From Erpobdella octoculata (taxonomy: Eukaryota; Annelida; Clitellata; Hirudinida; Erpobdellidae), in assembly GCA_963978895.1 (NCBI GenBank), contig OZ022246.1:4017821-4081820 (forward strand): a stretch of DNA of 64,000 nucleotides, given 5' to 3'. The notes beneath the pieces are model-generated. The model had not been told where the DNA came from. It searched no databases and saw only the letters and a program-made list of their open reading frames with translations. Position 1 is the stretch's first letter; each line of letters begins with the position of its first letter. This document shows positions 47,736-58,617 of the stretch, one piece after another. A program made the translations under genes and the position numbers.

Positions 47736-49566
47736 TCTATATATATAAAAGAACATGTCCTGACTGACTGACAGATGACTGACTGATAATCAACGCCGAG
47801 CTCAAACGCCTCATCCTAGGAACGTGAAATTTGGAACTTATATTACTTTTATAGCGTAAACATCCGCTAAGAAAGGATTTTTGAAAATTTTGCTCCTGAG
47901 GGGAAAAAACTGGAAAACAAACTTTTTTCTAAACATTTTTTCTAAAAAATTTTTCTGAAATTTGGTATATAGATTCTTTTTGAAAAATAAAAAGATACAT
48001 GTTTCACCATTTTTTGAAAATTCGGTTTCCCGGACCTCAAATGTGGGTTGGAAAATTGGGTTATTTGGTTTTTAAAGTAGCTTCTACTCAATAACTGTTA
48101 ATGCTACAGGAGTAAAAATTAGTATTTAGTTTCTACTCCAAAAATAATGAAATACGTGTTTAAGCAATTTTTGAAAATTTGGTTTCCAGGACTTCAAATG
48201 TTGGGTGGAAAATAGGGCTATTTGTCTTTTATAGTAACTGCTACTCAAAAACAGTAAATACCACAGATGTAAAAATTATTATTTAGTTTCTTTTCTAAAA
48301 ATAAAGATATACGTGTTTCACCATTTTTCACAAATTTGGTTTCCCGGACCTCAAATGTGGGTTGGAAAATTGGGTTATTTGGTTTTTAAAGTAGCTGCTA
48401 CTCAAAAACTGTGAATGCTACAGGAGTAAAAATTAGTATTTAGTTTCTACTTCAAAAATAATGAAATACGTGTTTAAGCATTTTTTGAAAATTTGGTTTC
48501 CAGGACTTCAAATGTGGGGTGGAAAATAGGGTTATTTGTTTTTTAAAGTAACTGCTACTCAAAAACTGTAAGGGCTACAAATGTAAAAATTAGTATTTTG
48601 AAGTTTTGTGCCGGTTTAAAGTAGCTAAGTCCAGTTTATCACCGGCCGGGTCAAGCCTTTATTTTAGAGTCTTCACACGGGCCAGGCCAAACCTTAAATC
48701 AAGGTGGGACGGGCCGAGATTTTTCACCAAGTATATAGATGTTTTAGTGGGGTGGACAATAGGATTACTTGGTTTTTAAAGTTGCTGCTACTCAAAAACT
48801 GTGAATGCTACAAAAGTAAAAATTAGTATTTAGTTTCTACTCTAAAAATAATGATATACGTGTTTCACCATTTTTTGAAATTTTGGTTTTCAGGACCTCA
48901 AATGTGGGGTGGAAAAAAGGTTTCTTTGGTTTTTAAAGTAACTGCTACTCAAAAACTGTGAATGCTACAGATGTCAAAATTAGTATTTAGTATATACTAA
49001 AAAAATAATGATATAAGTGTTTCAACATTTTTTAAAAATTTGGTTTCCAGGACCTCAAATGTGGGGTGGAAATAAGGGTTATTTGATTTCAAAATAACTG
49101 CTACTCAAAAACTGTAAGTGCTACAAATGTAAAAATTAGTATTTTGAAGTTTTGTGCCGGTTTAAAGTAGCTAAGTCCAGTTTATCACCGGCCGGGTCAA
49201 GCCTTTATTTTAGAGTCTTCACACAGGCCAGGCCAAACCTTAAATCAAGGTGGGACGGGCCGAGATTTTTCACCAAGTATATAGATGTTTTAGTGATTTT
49301 AGGGTTTTATTTGGGCCGGGCTAAACCTGAAGTCAAGGTGGGACGGGCCGAAGTTTTTCATCAAGTATATAGAGCTTCTAGGCCTGTAAAAAGGGGCCGG
49401 GCCTAATTCAGACGGGCTGTGCCGGGCCAGGAGTTCGGGTTTTTAAAACGGGCTGGGCTAAGTTGTCGACGGGCCTAGCCGAGACCTAAACAATTGATCT
49501 CTACTATGGAAGCACTGTTCAAACTCTCTAATTTCATGCGAGCGAAGCCGCTACGGGCACTGCTAG
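47736..49566 (+). mobile_element. Non-autonomous Helitron, copy B
   Basis: Starts TCTATATATATAAAAGAAC right after an A and ends CTAG just before T. The layout is that of copy A (38871-40337): a short TGAC run, caacgccgagctcaaacgcc, repeated blocks of the ggtttccaggacctcaaat type (more blocks than in A), GGCCC-rich blocks and a gcgagcgaagccgc 3' region. It is 1831 bases with no helicase frame. Confidence 0.88.
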
Positions 49567-49771
49567 TATACCATATAGTGTACAAAAAAATAAAATTAAT
49601 AAAGATATAGCGAATCAAAGATCGCGTACCGCAGCGGCAATAGCATTAACATAACATAACATAACATAAAGGAAATGATGGGCGCAAACTATATGTCTCT
49701 ATGCCCATATCTAGAATTATATAAAATATTGTTCATATATATGTTCTATAAATAAATGTATGTATATATTA

Positions 49772-52540
49772 TTAAAAATCCTTTTTATAGTTGTACATAA
49801 TGTTGCTTATTTCGAAATGACAGTCAATTAATCTTTTAAATTCATTAACTTGATCGGCTTCTATGATTTTCGAAGGGAGGTTGTTCCAAATTGCAGTCGA
49901 TCTGGTCAGGAAGAAATATTTTCTGCAGTTGCCGTTGAATCTTTGTGTTTCCAGTTTGAACTTGTGACCTCTTGTTCTTCTTTCTTCTGATATCTTTATA
50001 TTAGGAAAACACAAACGTCCTTCTTTGTCTTGAATAAAATTGTAGAGCATGATCAGGTCCCCTCTCAGTCTTCTGTACTTTAAACAAGGAAGCTTCAAAA
50101 TTCTCAACCTGTCTTCATATTTCAATCCCTTGCATGCCTTGACCATTTTTGTTGCTCTCTTCTGGACTCTTTCAATGGCTTCTATGTCTTTTTTCTTCCA
50201 TGGTGACCACACACTGACTGCATACTCCAATCTGGATCTAACCAAAGCTTTATAAATCAATATAAAAGAATCTTTTGTCAAATCTTTAAAATTTCGTGAA
50301 ATTATACCTAACAGTGAAAAACATTTTTTAATTGTTTCATAAATGTGATCTACAAATGTTAGTGAACTCTGGAATGTAACACCTAAATCTTTTATTTTGT
50401 CAAGAAAATTAAGTTCCACTCCTTCTATATTATATAGCCGACGATCATCTAATTGGCGTCCATATCTCACCGCAACACATTTACCAGCATTTAGCTTAAT
50501 TTCCCATTTTTTACTCCAATCTCTTAATGAATTTAAACAGCTCTGCAATATCAATCGATCATCACTGCTTTTTATAGTTTTAAATATTTTGGCGTCGTCT
50601 GCGTACATAAACAGCTCCGCCGAGTTATTCTTAACTATTTCAAACATATCATTGACATAAATTATGTAAAGTAGTGGCCCTAAAACACTACCTTGAGGTA
50701 CCCCACTTGTAACTTTAAATCGATTAGATGTGCTATTATTAACCCTAACACTACTTGTTCTGTTTGTTAAATAATCTTTAATCCAATTAATTAAGCCTCC
50801 ATTGACGCCATAATTTTCTAGTTTATCAATTAACTTTGCATGAGATACACGATCAAACGCTTTTTCAAAATCCATATATACCACGTCTATTGTTTCCCCT
50901 TTATCTAATGCACTGCTCCACATATCCATCAATTTTAACAACTGAATTGTAGTTGACTTTCCTCTCGTAAAGCCGTATTGCCTATAATCTAGAAGCTTAT
51001 TTCTATCAAAATGTATTATTAATTCATCCTTAATCAATGATTCTAACAGTTTACAGCAGATACAACTTAAAGAGACTGGCCTATAATTACTTGCAGTATT
51101 CTTATCACCTTTCTTATAAACTGGGGTAATGATGGTATACTTCCAATCATCAGGGACCATTTGAGCTTGCAGTGATTTGTTGTATAAATTGCTTAAATAG
51201 CTAGAAATAGAATTTTTACATTCTATCAGAACCCTTGAAAAAATATTATCTGGTCCTGCCGATTTGTATTTATTTAATTTATTAATTTTATTTTCGACCG
51301 CGTATTTGTTTATTATTACTTCCTCCATTATGTTGACAATAATATTATTGTTAATTGTGGGACTTATTTCTAGACTATCATTGCTTATATAAACGCTTTT
51401 AAAAAATTCAGCTAAACAATTTGCCATATCAACGTCACAAGTTATAGTTGTTGCAGACCCGTTTATATCAGTTTTTATCATATATTCTAACTTAGTTTGA
51501 CAGTTTCTGTTTTTATTTATATGTTGCCAAAAAACCTTAGGATTGGTCTTAATTTTTTTGGCCAATTTCAGTGTCTCAGCTTCTTTAATTTTATTAATTG
51601 ATTTCCTTAATTTGTTTCTGATATTTTTAAATTCTGCAAAAATATTATTATCTCTAGTTCGGATAAACTTTTTCCATAGTTTATTTTTTGTCCTGCATTG
51701 CTCAACCACATTTTTAGGTAATTTTCTTTTATGGCACTTAAATCTTAAAATTCTATCAGCATCAATGACAGGAATATAATTCCTAATAGCTTCATTCATT
51801 ACTTGACAAAAGTAATGCCACATATTGTTAACCGAGTCTTTACTTGCAACATTGTTATTTATTTCCGACTCATCACAGTACAGATTCTCAATCAAATAAT
51901 CGTTCATCAAATTATATTTTCCACTGTTAAAATCAAATTTGGAAGTATTGTTAATGGTTTTTGATTTATAAAAATTTCTAATAAAGGAGAAATTTAACAC
52001 ACAATGATCACTTTTACCTAGTGGGGAATTATATACTAAATTTTTGATTAAATCGACGTCCTCAACTAGAAGCAAGTCTAGAATGGACTGCTTTTGAGAT
52101 CCGCGACACCTTGTAGATTCCTTAATTAGTTGAGTTAAAAAATTATCATTTAAAAAGTTGATCAGTTTATCTTCAGATGACTTAAAATTTGATTTGTAAG
52201 TATTATTTTTCCAGTCAACGTTTGGAAAGTTAAAATCTCCAATTATTAATTTTACTCCTATTTTAGATTGGAAAGCTTCTAACAGTAAAAATAAATTATT
52301 ATTATTTTCTCTACCTGAATTCGGACTCCTATAGATGATAAGAATAAAAATATCAGGATTTTCATCTATTTTAATACACATATATTCATTGAAATCTATT
52401 CCTAAATTTATAATTTGGCACTTAATATCATATCTAACATAACAAAATATACCTCTAAATCCTTTTTTCATAAAATTATATGAATGCAAATTAAAATTGT
52501 TTATCCAGAATTCGGATTCAATAAATTCATTTACATAACG
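49772..52540 (-). CDS. CR1/Rex1-type LINE ORF2, 5'-truncated
   Basis: The open frame runs from the insertion boundary at 52540 to a stop at 49772, more than 900 codons without interruption. The N-terminal part is the second half of an AP-like endonuclease: IYRSPNS, IGDFNFPNVDW, ILDLLL, SDH. It is followed by a reverse transcriptase with KSAGPDNI, NYRPVSL, YGFTRGKST, MDFEKAFDRVSH, SGVPQGSVLGPLLY and the catalytic YADD. The C-terminal region has VWSPWKKKDIEAIERVQKRA and LKYRRLRGDLIMLYNF, typical of CR1/Rex1 clade elements. The first part of the endonuclease is missing exactly at a 9-bp target-site duplication, as expected from incomplete target-primed reverse transcription. The 3' side ends in an (ATGTT)n tail near 49650-49670. 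The RT frame is intact, so insertion was recent, but this copy cannot make a full endonuclease. Confidence 0.9.
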   Translation of the reverse strand, partial: RYVNEFIESEFWINNFNLHSYNFMKKGFRGIFCYVRYDIKCQIINLGIDFNEYMCIKIDENPDIFILIIYRSPNSGRENNNNLFLLLEAFQSKIGVKLIIGDFNFPNVDWKNNTYKSNFKSSEDKLINFLNDNFLTQLIKESTRCRGSQKQSILDLLLVEDVDLIKNLVYNSPLGKSDHCVLNFSFIRNFYKSKTINNTSKFDFNSGKYNLMNDYLIENLYCDESEINNNVASKDSVNNMWHYFCQVMNEAIRNYIPVIDADRILRFKCHKRKLPKNVVEQCRTKNKLWKKFIRTRDNNIFAEFKNIRNKLRKSINKIKEAETLKLAKKIKTNPKVFWQHINKNRNCQTKLEYMIKTDINGSATTITCDVDMANCLAEFFKSVYISNDSLEISPTINNNIIVNIMEEVIINKYAVENKINKLNKYKSAGPDNIFSRVLIECKNSISSYLSNLYNKSLQAQMVPDDWKYTIITPVYKKGDKNTASNYRPVSLSCICCKLLESLIKDELIIHFDRNKLLDYRQYGFTRGKSTTIQLLKLMDMWSSALDKGETIDVVYMDFEKAFDRVSHAKLIDKLENYGVNGGLINWIKDYLTNRTSSVRVNNSTSNRFKVTSGVPQGSVLGPLLYIIYVNDMFEIVKNNSAELFMYADDAKIFKTIKSSDDRLILQSCLNSLRDWSKKWEIKLNAGKCVAVRYGRQLDDRRLYNIEGVELNFLDKIKDLGVTFQSSLTFVDHIYETIKKCFSLLGIISRNFKDLTKDSFILIYKALVRSRLEYAVSVWSPWKKKDIEAIERVQKRATKMVKACKGLKYEDRLRILKLPCLKYRRLRGDLIMLYNFIQDKEGRLCFPNIKISEERRTRGHKFKLETQRFNGNCRKYFFLTRSTAIWNNLPSKIIEADQVNEFKRLIDCHFEISNIMYNYKKDF

Positions 52541-53286
52541 TATAGCCTCCTTTAATTAGCTAATTAACGTAACGGTGACTTGGGTAAAGCAGCATGCAGC
52601 TACTTGCGTTTTTCAACTAGAATTGAAAATACATCTCTAGCAATTAAAAACTAAAAAGTTAGTGTATCCAAAAGCAAATTAACCTGCATTAACTAGTTAA
52701 TAAATGGAACGATGATAAAAAGGGTCAAAACATGGATGAAAAAAAAATAAGCCTAATAGCTATAACTCCATATAATTATTTATTAATTGAAGATCATTTG
52801 ATGTTGCCAATACGTATTAGTTTCATGCTGTCATGCACATATACTTTGCTTAGGTAAATAAAATGGTGAATAGAAACATCAACAAAAAATGACTTAATAA
52901 TTAGTTTGCAAGCGATCTTGACATAATAAAACAAAATTTTTATTTTTCAGTGTGAACATTTTGTCGTGAACGTTATGTCGTGAACATTTTGTCGTGAACG
53001 TTTTGTCGTTGAACATTTTGTCTGTGAGCATTTTGTCTGTGAACATTTTGTCTGTGAACATTTTGTGCGTGAACATTTTCCGTGAATGTTTTGTCGTGAA
53101 CGTTTTGTCGTGAACATTTTGTCGTTGAACATTTTGTCGTTGAACATTTTGTCTGTGAACGTTTTGTCGGTGTTCATTTTGTCGTAAACATTTTGTCGTG
53201 AACGTTGTGTCGTGAAAGTTTTGTCGGGAACATTTTGTCGATGAACATTTTGTCTGTGAACGTTTTGTCGTGGAACCTAATTTAAT

Positions 53287-53639
53287 TAATTATAATTCTT
53301 CATACAATTTTTTTGCAAAGTACTTAGCTATTCAGAAATAATGTTCAACGTGTCCGTCTTGCTTCTCAACAACTTTTTCTAAGCGTCGACGTCATTAATT
53401 TTGATGTAATTAGTATTACTATTACATTACTCATTATTCTCATTAATAATAATAGTGATCGATGTCAGTGAGTACGATTGCCTTGTAGGGCTTGTAGTAT
53501 CAGTAGTATGCAGAGCTCGACTAGCAGCCTAAGAGGAGCGTGGCTTTTTTGCTTTTGACGATTTTACAACAATATATATCCTATATCTATGATGTTACAT
53601 TACTAACATTACATTATTACATTACATCCATTACATAGA
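53287..53639. other. End of duplication copy 1 and junction to copy 2
   Basis: 53287-53420 continues the MITE interior of copy 1 after FB2 and matches 58319-58452. The following 220 bases (cattaataataatagtg and similar) have no match in the window and form the junction. No gene is seen. Confidence 0.6.
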
Positions 53640-53961
53640 CTTCTATGCGATCTGATGAATGGAGTCGTAGAAATAATGCATAAAAAAGGACATAGGGTAC
53701 CATGGGACATACATAACTTCATTTTTATATATAAATAGTTTTTAGAAATAAATTTATTTTTTAGTTTTTTTAAAAACAAGCAATTTTTTAATCTTTTCAA
53801 AAATACTTAAAAAATTAGTCACAAAATAGATTTACGACCTTTGAGTAATTAGCAGCGCGTTGGGTATTTCCAGCGAGTTATGTTTTAATAAATTACGATA
53901 TAATAGAAATCTATGTAGTCTATTAGGTTATTGGTTATTGGTTATTATTAATTAGTGTAGT

Positions 53962-56900
53962 ATGGCTGATTGTCTAAGAATCTCCTACGCTCGAAGAAAA
54001 ATAATGCGAGGTGGAGTGTTGACTTTTGTTATTTTTATTTGTTGCGTTACGATGGGAAACTGCACAGATAAGAAAAAATGGATTGATCCTCTAAATATGG
54101 TCAGTTACAATACAGACACAAAGACGAACACATTTGACAAAGTAAGCATTAAATTATTTGATATATTTGAATAAACAGAAAATAACTTTGGTTCTTATAT
54201 CAGGAAATTACACAAAGTTCAATGTTTGAATTTTGAATGAATGAAAGTCTTGTAGCATTGTTTTTCTCAACATTGTTTGTGATTGTAGCATAACAGCGAT
54301 GAAGCAACATCAACTGAGTTCTCCAATCTTAAAGAGTCATATTCAAGAATTGAACAACAACTCACTGACTGTTTAAAGAAAACCGAACTTGAGAATGCTG
54401 CAAATGCAAAACCGAGAACTGAACAAAAATCTGGACTTTCAAATGACAGTATGGCCAGTGTTTTAAGAAGATTCTTGAAGTCCATTGAGTACAAATTTTG
54501 TCACAGCCACAACGTTAGTTTTTGTTCAAACCAGTGGGATTAAAGGTGGAGACTAGCTTAATAAATTATTTGCATGCCTTATATTCATAATATTACTGCA
54601 TGCAATATATCATTGGAAAGATTTATAAAATTTGAACTTATTGATACAAACAGTGATTATTAATTATTAAAAAGAGGTTTATTTTTTTCAAAGTTAATAT
54701 ATTGGTAAATTGATTCAAAAAGAAAACATGATAAACAAGCTATTTAAACCTTAGGTCTCAAGTCATTTGCTTGTATTAGCAATTAATCATTTGATAAAAG
54801 TTTTATTGGTTTTTTCAACTAACTAATTAATTTATTAGATTGCATTTATTTTTAATTGTGTTTAATAATTAATTTTTTTCATTTATACAAGTCCTCTGGT
54901 AATGGATTTTCAATAAAGAATGGCTCTATACTCATACAAATTATTATTGAATTTCGTGAACAATTCAGGAATTAACTGTTGATATTGATAATTTCTAGAT
55001 GGATGGAATGTATCGTTTGAGGTTTCTCTTAACAACTTCTCAGTGTGATTATATAAAAGACCATTCGCAAGCTACCGGGTCGTCAGCTTCGATCAGTGAA
55101 ATTTACGAAATTCTCGATAACATGCTTGATGAATCAGAGTGTGTAAAATTATTATAAACGTTTTTTAACTCTATTGTAATTTAATATAAGTAATCTTATT
55201 TATTAATTTTAATTGTTTAATAATTTTTAAGGTTTTTATTAGTTTCATATTTTTTTCTGTAGATGGGTTCCAGGTCTTCGTGTGCCATCAACATTTTCCG
55301 TCATTACGGACACCTGCAAGGATTATTTCCACGTCATTGTTTCAGTTAGAGTTTTTTTAATGATAATTTCCCATGTAAAGTAAAAGTCCTTAAAAGTAGA
55401 CACCCTCGTGAAAATGCAAAAGTGTCCGCTTCTCCTGTCTGTCTGTCTGTTCTTCGGGGACAAGCCTAATATAGGCGAGATACAGATTTTAAAAATTCCG
55501 TTCCGAACAAAAGTTTCCATTGCTCTTAGCAGCCGCTTTTGAGGGTGCCGCTCTAGAGAACTTTTGCTGTATTACCTTTTTTTTTTATAAATATCAGTTC
55601 TTTGATAATAAAATTTTTTATTTTTATAATAATTGTCATTTAATTAATCAACACATCTCTGTGACATTCAGGTAGCAGTTGTCACAGCATCAATGGTTGC
55701 TACTTGGTCTTACCTGTCATCGACAAATATATCTGTAACGAGAATCATATACACCTTGTTCTTGATAACATTTGTTGTTAGCATTCCTTGGACGTGGTGG
55801 AATCTTTATAAAGTGAGGCAGTGTTTATTTTCAATATGATTCCTCGTGTATTTATAATTTTATAATAAATTATCTAAACTCAAGTATTATCTAGATTTAT
55901 TTTTAATTATTTGGGTAAATTTAAATTCTTTCCTACCATTTCTTATTTAATTGATAGAATTGTCTGAAATTTTTAAAAGTTTATAATTTCACACTTGATC
56001 AATTGGATATCTCTGGATTTTATTCTTCAGAAAGAAATAGCTAAAAATATGGCGGAATTGGAGAAGTCTAAAAGCGCAGAAGAATCTTGTTCCAGGGACG
56101 TGGGCATAATCAGTGTGCTCCTCTCTTACGTTCGGCTGTCATCTGACCATTGCACTAAATATTACGAGGCCCTTGTGGTCGATCCTTTATCTGCTGTGAC
56201 CCCCACGATGGTGAGTTGTTTGGATTGGCTCAAGTTTTTTTTCAAGTAATTTTTAGATAAGTGGTATCTCAACAGTTTAACAGTGAATCAGCTTATTATT
56301 TGCATTAAATATTATTTATAATTAGAATTTATCGTATATGTTCATATTTTCTTAAAAATTTTTGAATAATTGGTTTTTATAAACAGGCCCTGTCAGTGAC
56401 GTTAGTAAAGTTTTTTGTGGAGCCCGCTGAATATTTGGGGGCAGCCATCAAAAAGTTGTTCGTCTCATCTCTCGAAGGAGTTCCGTTTTTTCTACAAACA
56501 GTCATTTGTGCTTTCATCATTTTTGCTTTTGTGTTTCTTGTCTTGGTTTCGTGCAACTACCAATTTAGATCGTTGATATTCAGTATCGAACCTGCAAAAC
56601 AACAGAACGATGAAAAGCTAGCGGCTCTCGAGGTTTTGTTACTTTTGTTGAACTATGAATATGAAATTTTATTTTTCATCATTCCTTCACTCCGTACTGT
56701 GGAAATGAGCAATGATGAGTTTTAATTATTCAATAGTAGCACAAACGTTAAGATATGAATTGTGGCAGATCAGTTAAAGTCAATAATAGTTAACCCACTG
56801 AACAACTCTGAAAGTGATATTGTAAGATTCTTGTGAATCTACAGCACAACTTTAAAGCGAGTTCCAACAAGTGAGCATCACCGTTGTTACATGACTCTGA

Positions 56901-57218
56901 GACTTGCTAATGCTAGAGAAATGCAACTGGTACAAAAATGTATTAATTTTCAAGTTGATGGTAAAGTCTGATTCAACTCTGTGAGTGTATCACACCAGGA
57001 ATTGATCTTAAGAAAAGGGCTGATCTGATATTGACCATCATTTACATTTATTTGTCAATTCACAGGCAGAAAACAAACAACTAAAGCTTTCATTGGAAGA
57101 GATGAAAAGTCGGCGGTTATCTCTGAGAGAAGATGGCAGTGGAGATGCGCCATTCAGTTCTTCAGATGAGCTCACTCCATCCCCAATCCCGTTATCACCA
57201 GTCGAAGCTTCGGATTGA
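53962..57218 (+). CDS. clcc1: Chloride channel CLIC-like protein 1, copy 2
   Basis: Eight exons: 53962-54141, 54289-54513, 54999-55138, 55263-55344, 55672-55812, 56031-56210, 56387-56632 and 57066-57218. They total 1347 bases, 448 aa. The organisation, signal sequence and three TM segments are the same as in copy 1, with WIDPLNM near the N-terminus and SIPWTWWNLYK after TM2. Exon 7 keeps Glu-Pro (VEPAEYLGAAIKKLF), which vertebrate CLCC1 also has, so this copy looks closer to ancestral. The C-terminus is a short cytosolic Ser/Pro-rich tail (SSSDELTPSPIPLSPVEASD) ending at TGA, without the extra hydrophobic segment. Predicted role: ER anion channel and ER ion homeostasis (family knowledge). Confidence 0.9.
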
Positions 57219-58276
57219 AGTCTTAACATCAGAGATGCTTAGTATAAGAAGCATAAAGATCGGAAATACTGTCGATTTTTAGTCGACATTTATATAGTTG
57301 ATTTCTTTGTATTTGCAAAATTTTTTTGTTGTGTTTTCTGTTTCTCGCATCAGCTAGCTCTATTTTTTGGTTTTGATTAGGAACGTTCTGTCGAACTTAT
57401 GTACACGATAAATATTTATTTGTGATTTTGTTTTAATGATTACTTAGAGATAAAACGAACGTTTTTTTTATCTCGGTCCTAAAACGATGACTCGGCTAGG
57501 TAAAGTGATAAAGTTTTTTTATAGTTTCTGCGACAGCCAATGTACAGACATGTGGTCACTGTGATTTTAAATATGCAAGAAACTTTCAACAGGTACGGAA
57601 TGAATTGACATTTGAGAAGTGAAAAAATCTGTACAATCTAACTAACTCAACAGTCATAATTTGATGAAGTCATTTACACAAACAGACACAAGATTACAGG
57701 CTTTATACAACTACAACAAATAAAAATATATTACAGAAGATTTGGTTGCATTCATTCAAAAATATTTCCTAACATAAAGTTCCATAGCGACTAATTCATA
57801 TCGATATCCTAACGTGTAGACTTTTGCAGTTAAGACAGAATTTGCATACAAATTACAAAAAAAAACATTGATCCTAAAATGACCATAATAAAATACTGGG
57901 AGTCGAAATATGATTGGTCGATCATACGTCACCACCTGACCAATTGCTTGTATTCTTCCAGCAGACTCAACCTTTTAAGTGACTCATAACTAAGAATGGT
58001 TAGAGAAGAAAACATCACAGACTGAACGAGACGAGCTGAGAGGCCTTTCGTGAATATTTTAAACCTTTCTTCGGCCCACAGGGTTCGAGTGGTTTCGAGA
58101 AATTTTGTATTTTCTACCTGTGTGAACAGAAAAAAATCAAACTGATATGTTATTGTTTAGAGGTTTGTCGTTAGCATTACAATATCCATGCAGAACTTGG
58201 TGATGCCGAATTTTTACATGCCTGAAAGAATGATTTAAATTTTCCCAGAAATTATCACAAATCATCGACTAATATA
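57219..58276. other. Downstream region of CLCC1 copy 2
   Basis: About 1 kb aligned with 45105-46618 of copy 1 minus its retroposon. It contains no coding region I can support and presumably holds the 3' UTR and flank. Confidence 0.5.
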
Positions 58277-58565
58277 CACAGGGTGGCCCAAAAAAAGTGA
58301 GAACATCTCACATAATTTAATTAATTATAATTCTTCATACAATTTTTTTGCAAAGTACTTAGCTATTCAGAAATAATGTTCAACGTGTCCGTCTTGCTTC
58401 TCAACGACTTTTTCTAAGCGTCGACGTCACTAATTTTGATGTAATTAGGTCACATCTTACGAGACATTAATTTTGATGTAATTAAGTCACATCATACGAG
58501 ACATTAATTTTGATGTAATTAGGTCACATCTTATGAGATGTTCTCACTTCTTTTTAACCACCCTG
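58277..58565. mobile_element. MITE with inverted ends, mariner-like termini
   Basis: About 290 bases bounded by inverted termini of roughly 33 bases: cagggtggcccaaaaaaagt on the left, and ccaccctg on the right, whose complement continues with gtgagaacatctca as on the left. TA-rich sequence flanks both ends, fitting a TA target. The interior holds three copies of a 40-bp unit (acattaattttgatgtaatt plus aggtcacatcttacgag) at about 58425-58535. There is no frame. Confidence 0.7.
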
Positions 58566-58617
58566 TATATACAAACACCCTTAAATACAAAGCAAATTAT
58601 TAAAACTCGGCAGTAAC

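Larger units (their letters stand above)
46653..53286. mobile_element. Foldback element FB2 with nested insertions and 9-bp TSD
   Basis: The element proper is 46662-53277, flanked by taatttaat at 46653-46661 and 53278-53286. The same site in duplication copy 2 (about 58312-58325) carries the sequence once, an empty site. The ends are inverted arrays of gacaaaatgttcac-type units (about 46668-46916 and 52953-53272). Interior parts 46917-47471 and 52541-52952 match the reverse complement of the FB1 interior, so this is the same family in opposite orientation. Between them sits a 5.07-kb insertion (47472-52540) flanked by tatagcctc at 47463-47471 and 52541-52549. Confidence 0.85.
53640..58452. 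repeat. Tandem segmental duplication, copy 2
   Basis: Counterpart of 41300-46661 plus 53287-53420. It lacks the TA expansion, the 13-bp-TSD retroposon and FB2, so those insertions post-date the duplication or hit only copy 1. It carries the second CLCC1 gene. Confidence 0.9.

Noticed and set aside
55323..55520. Minus-strand 65-aa frame in the CLCC1 copy 2 intron
   Set aside because: It overlaps the end of exon 4 and intron sequence; the counterpart in copy 1 is broken, so it is not conserved as coding.
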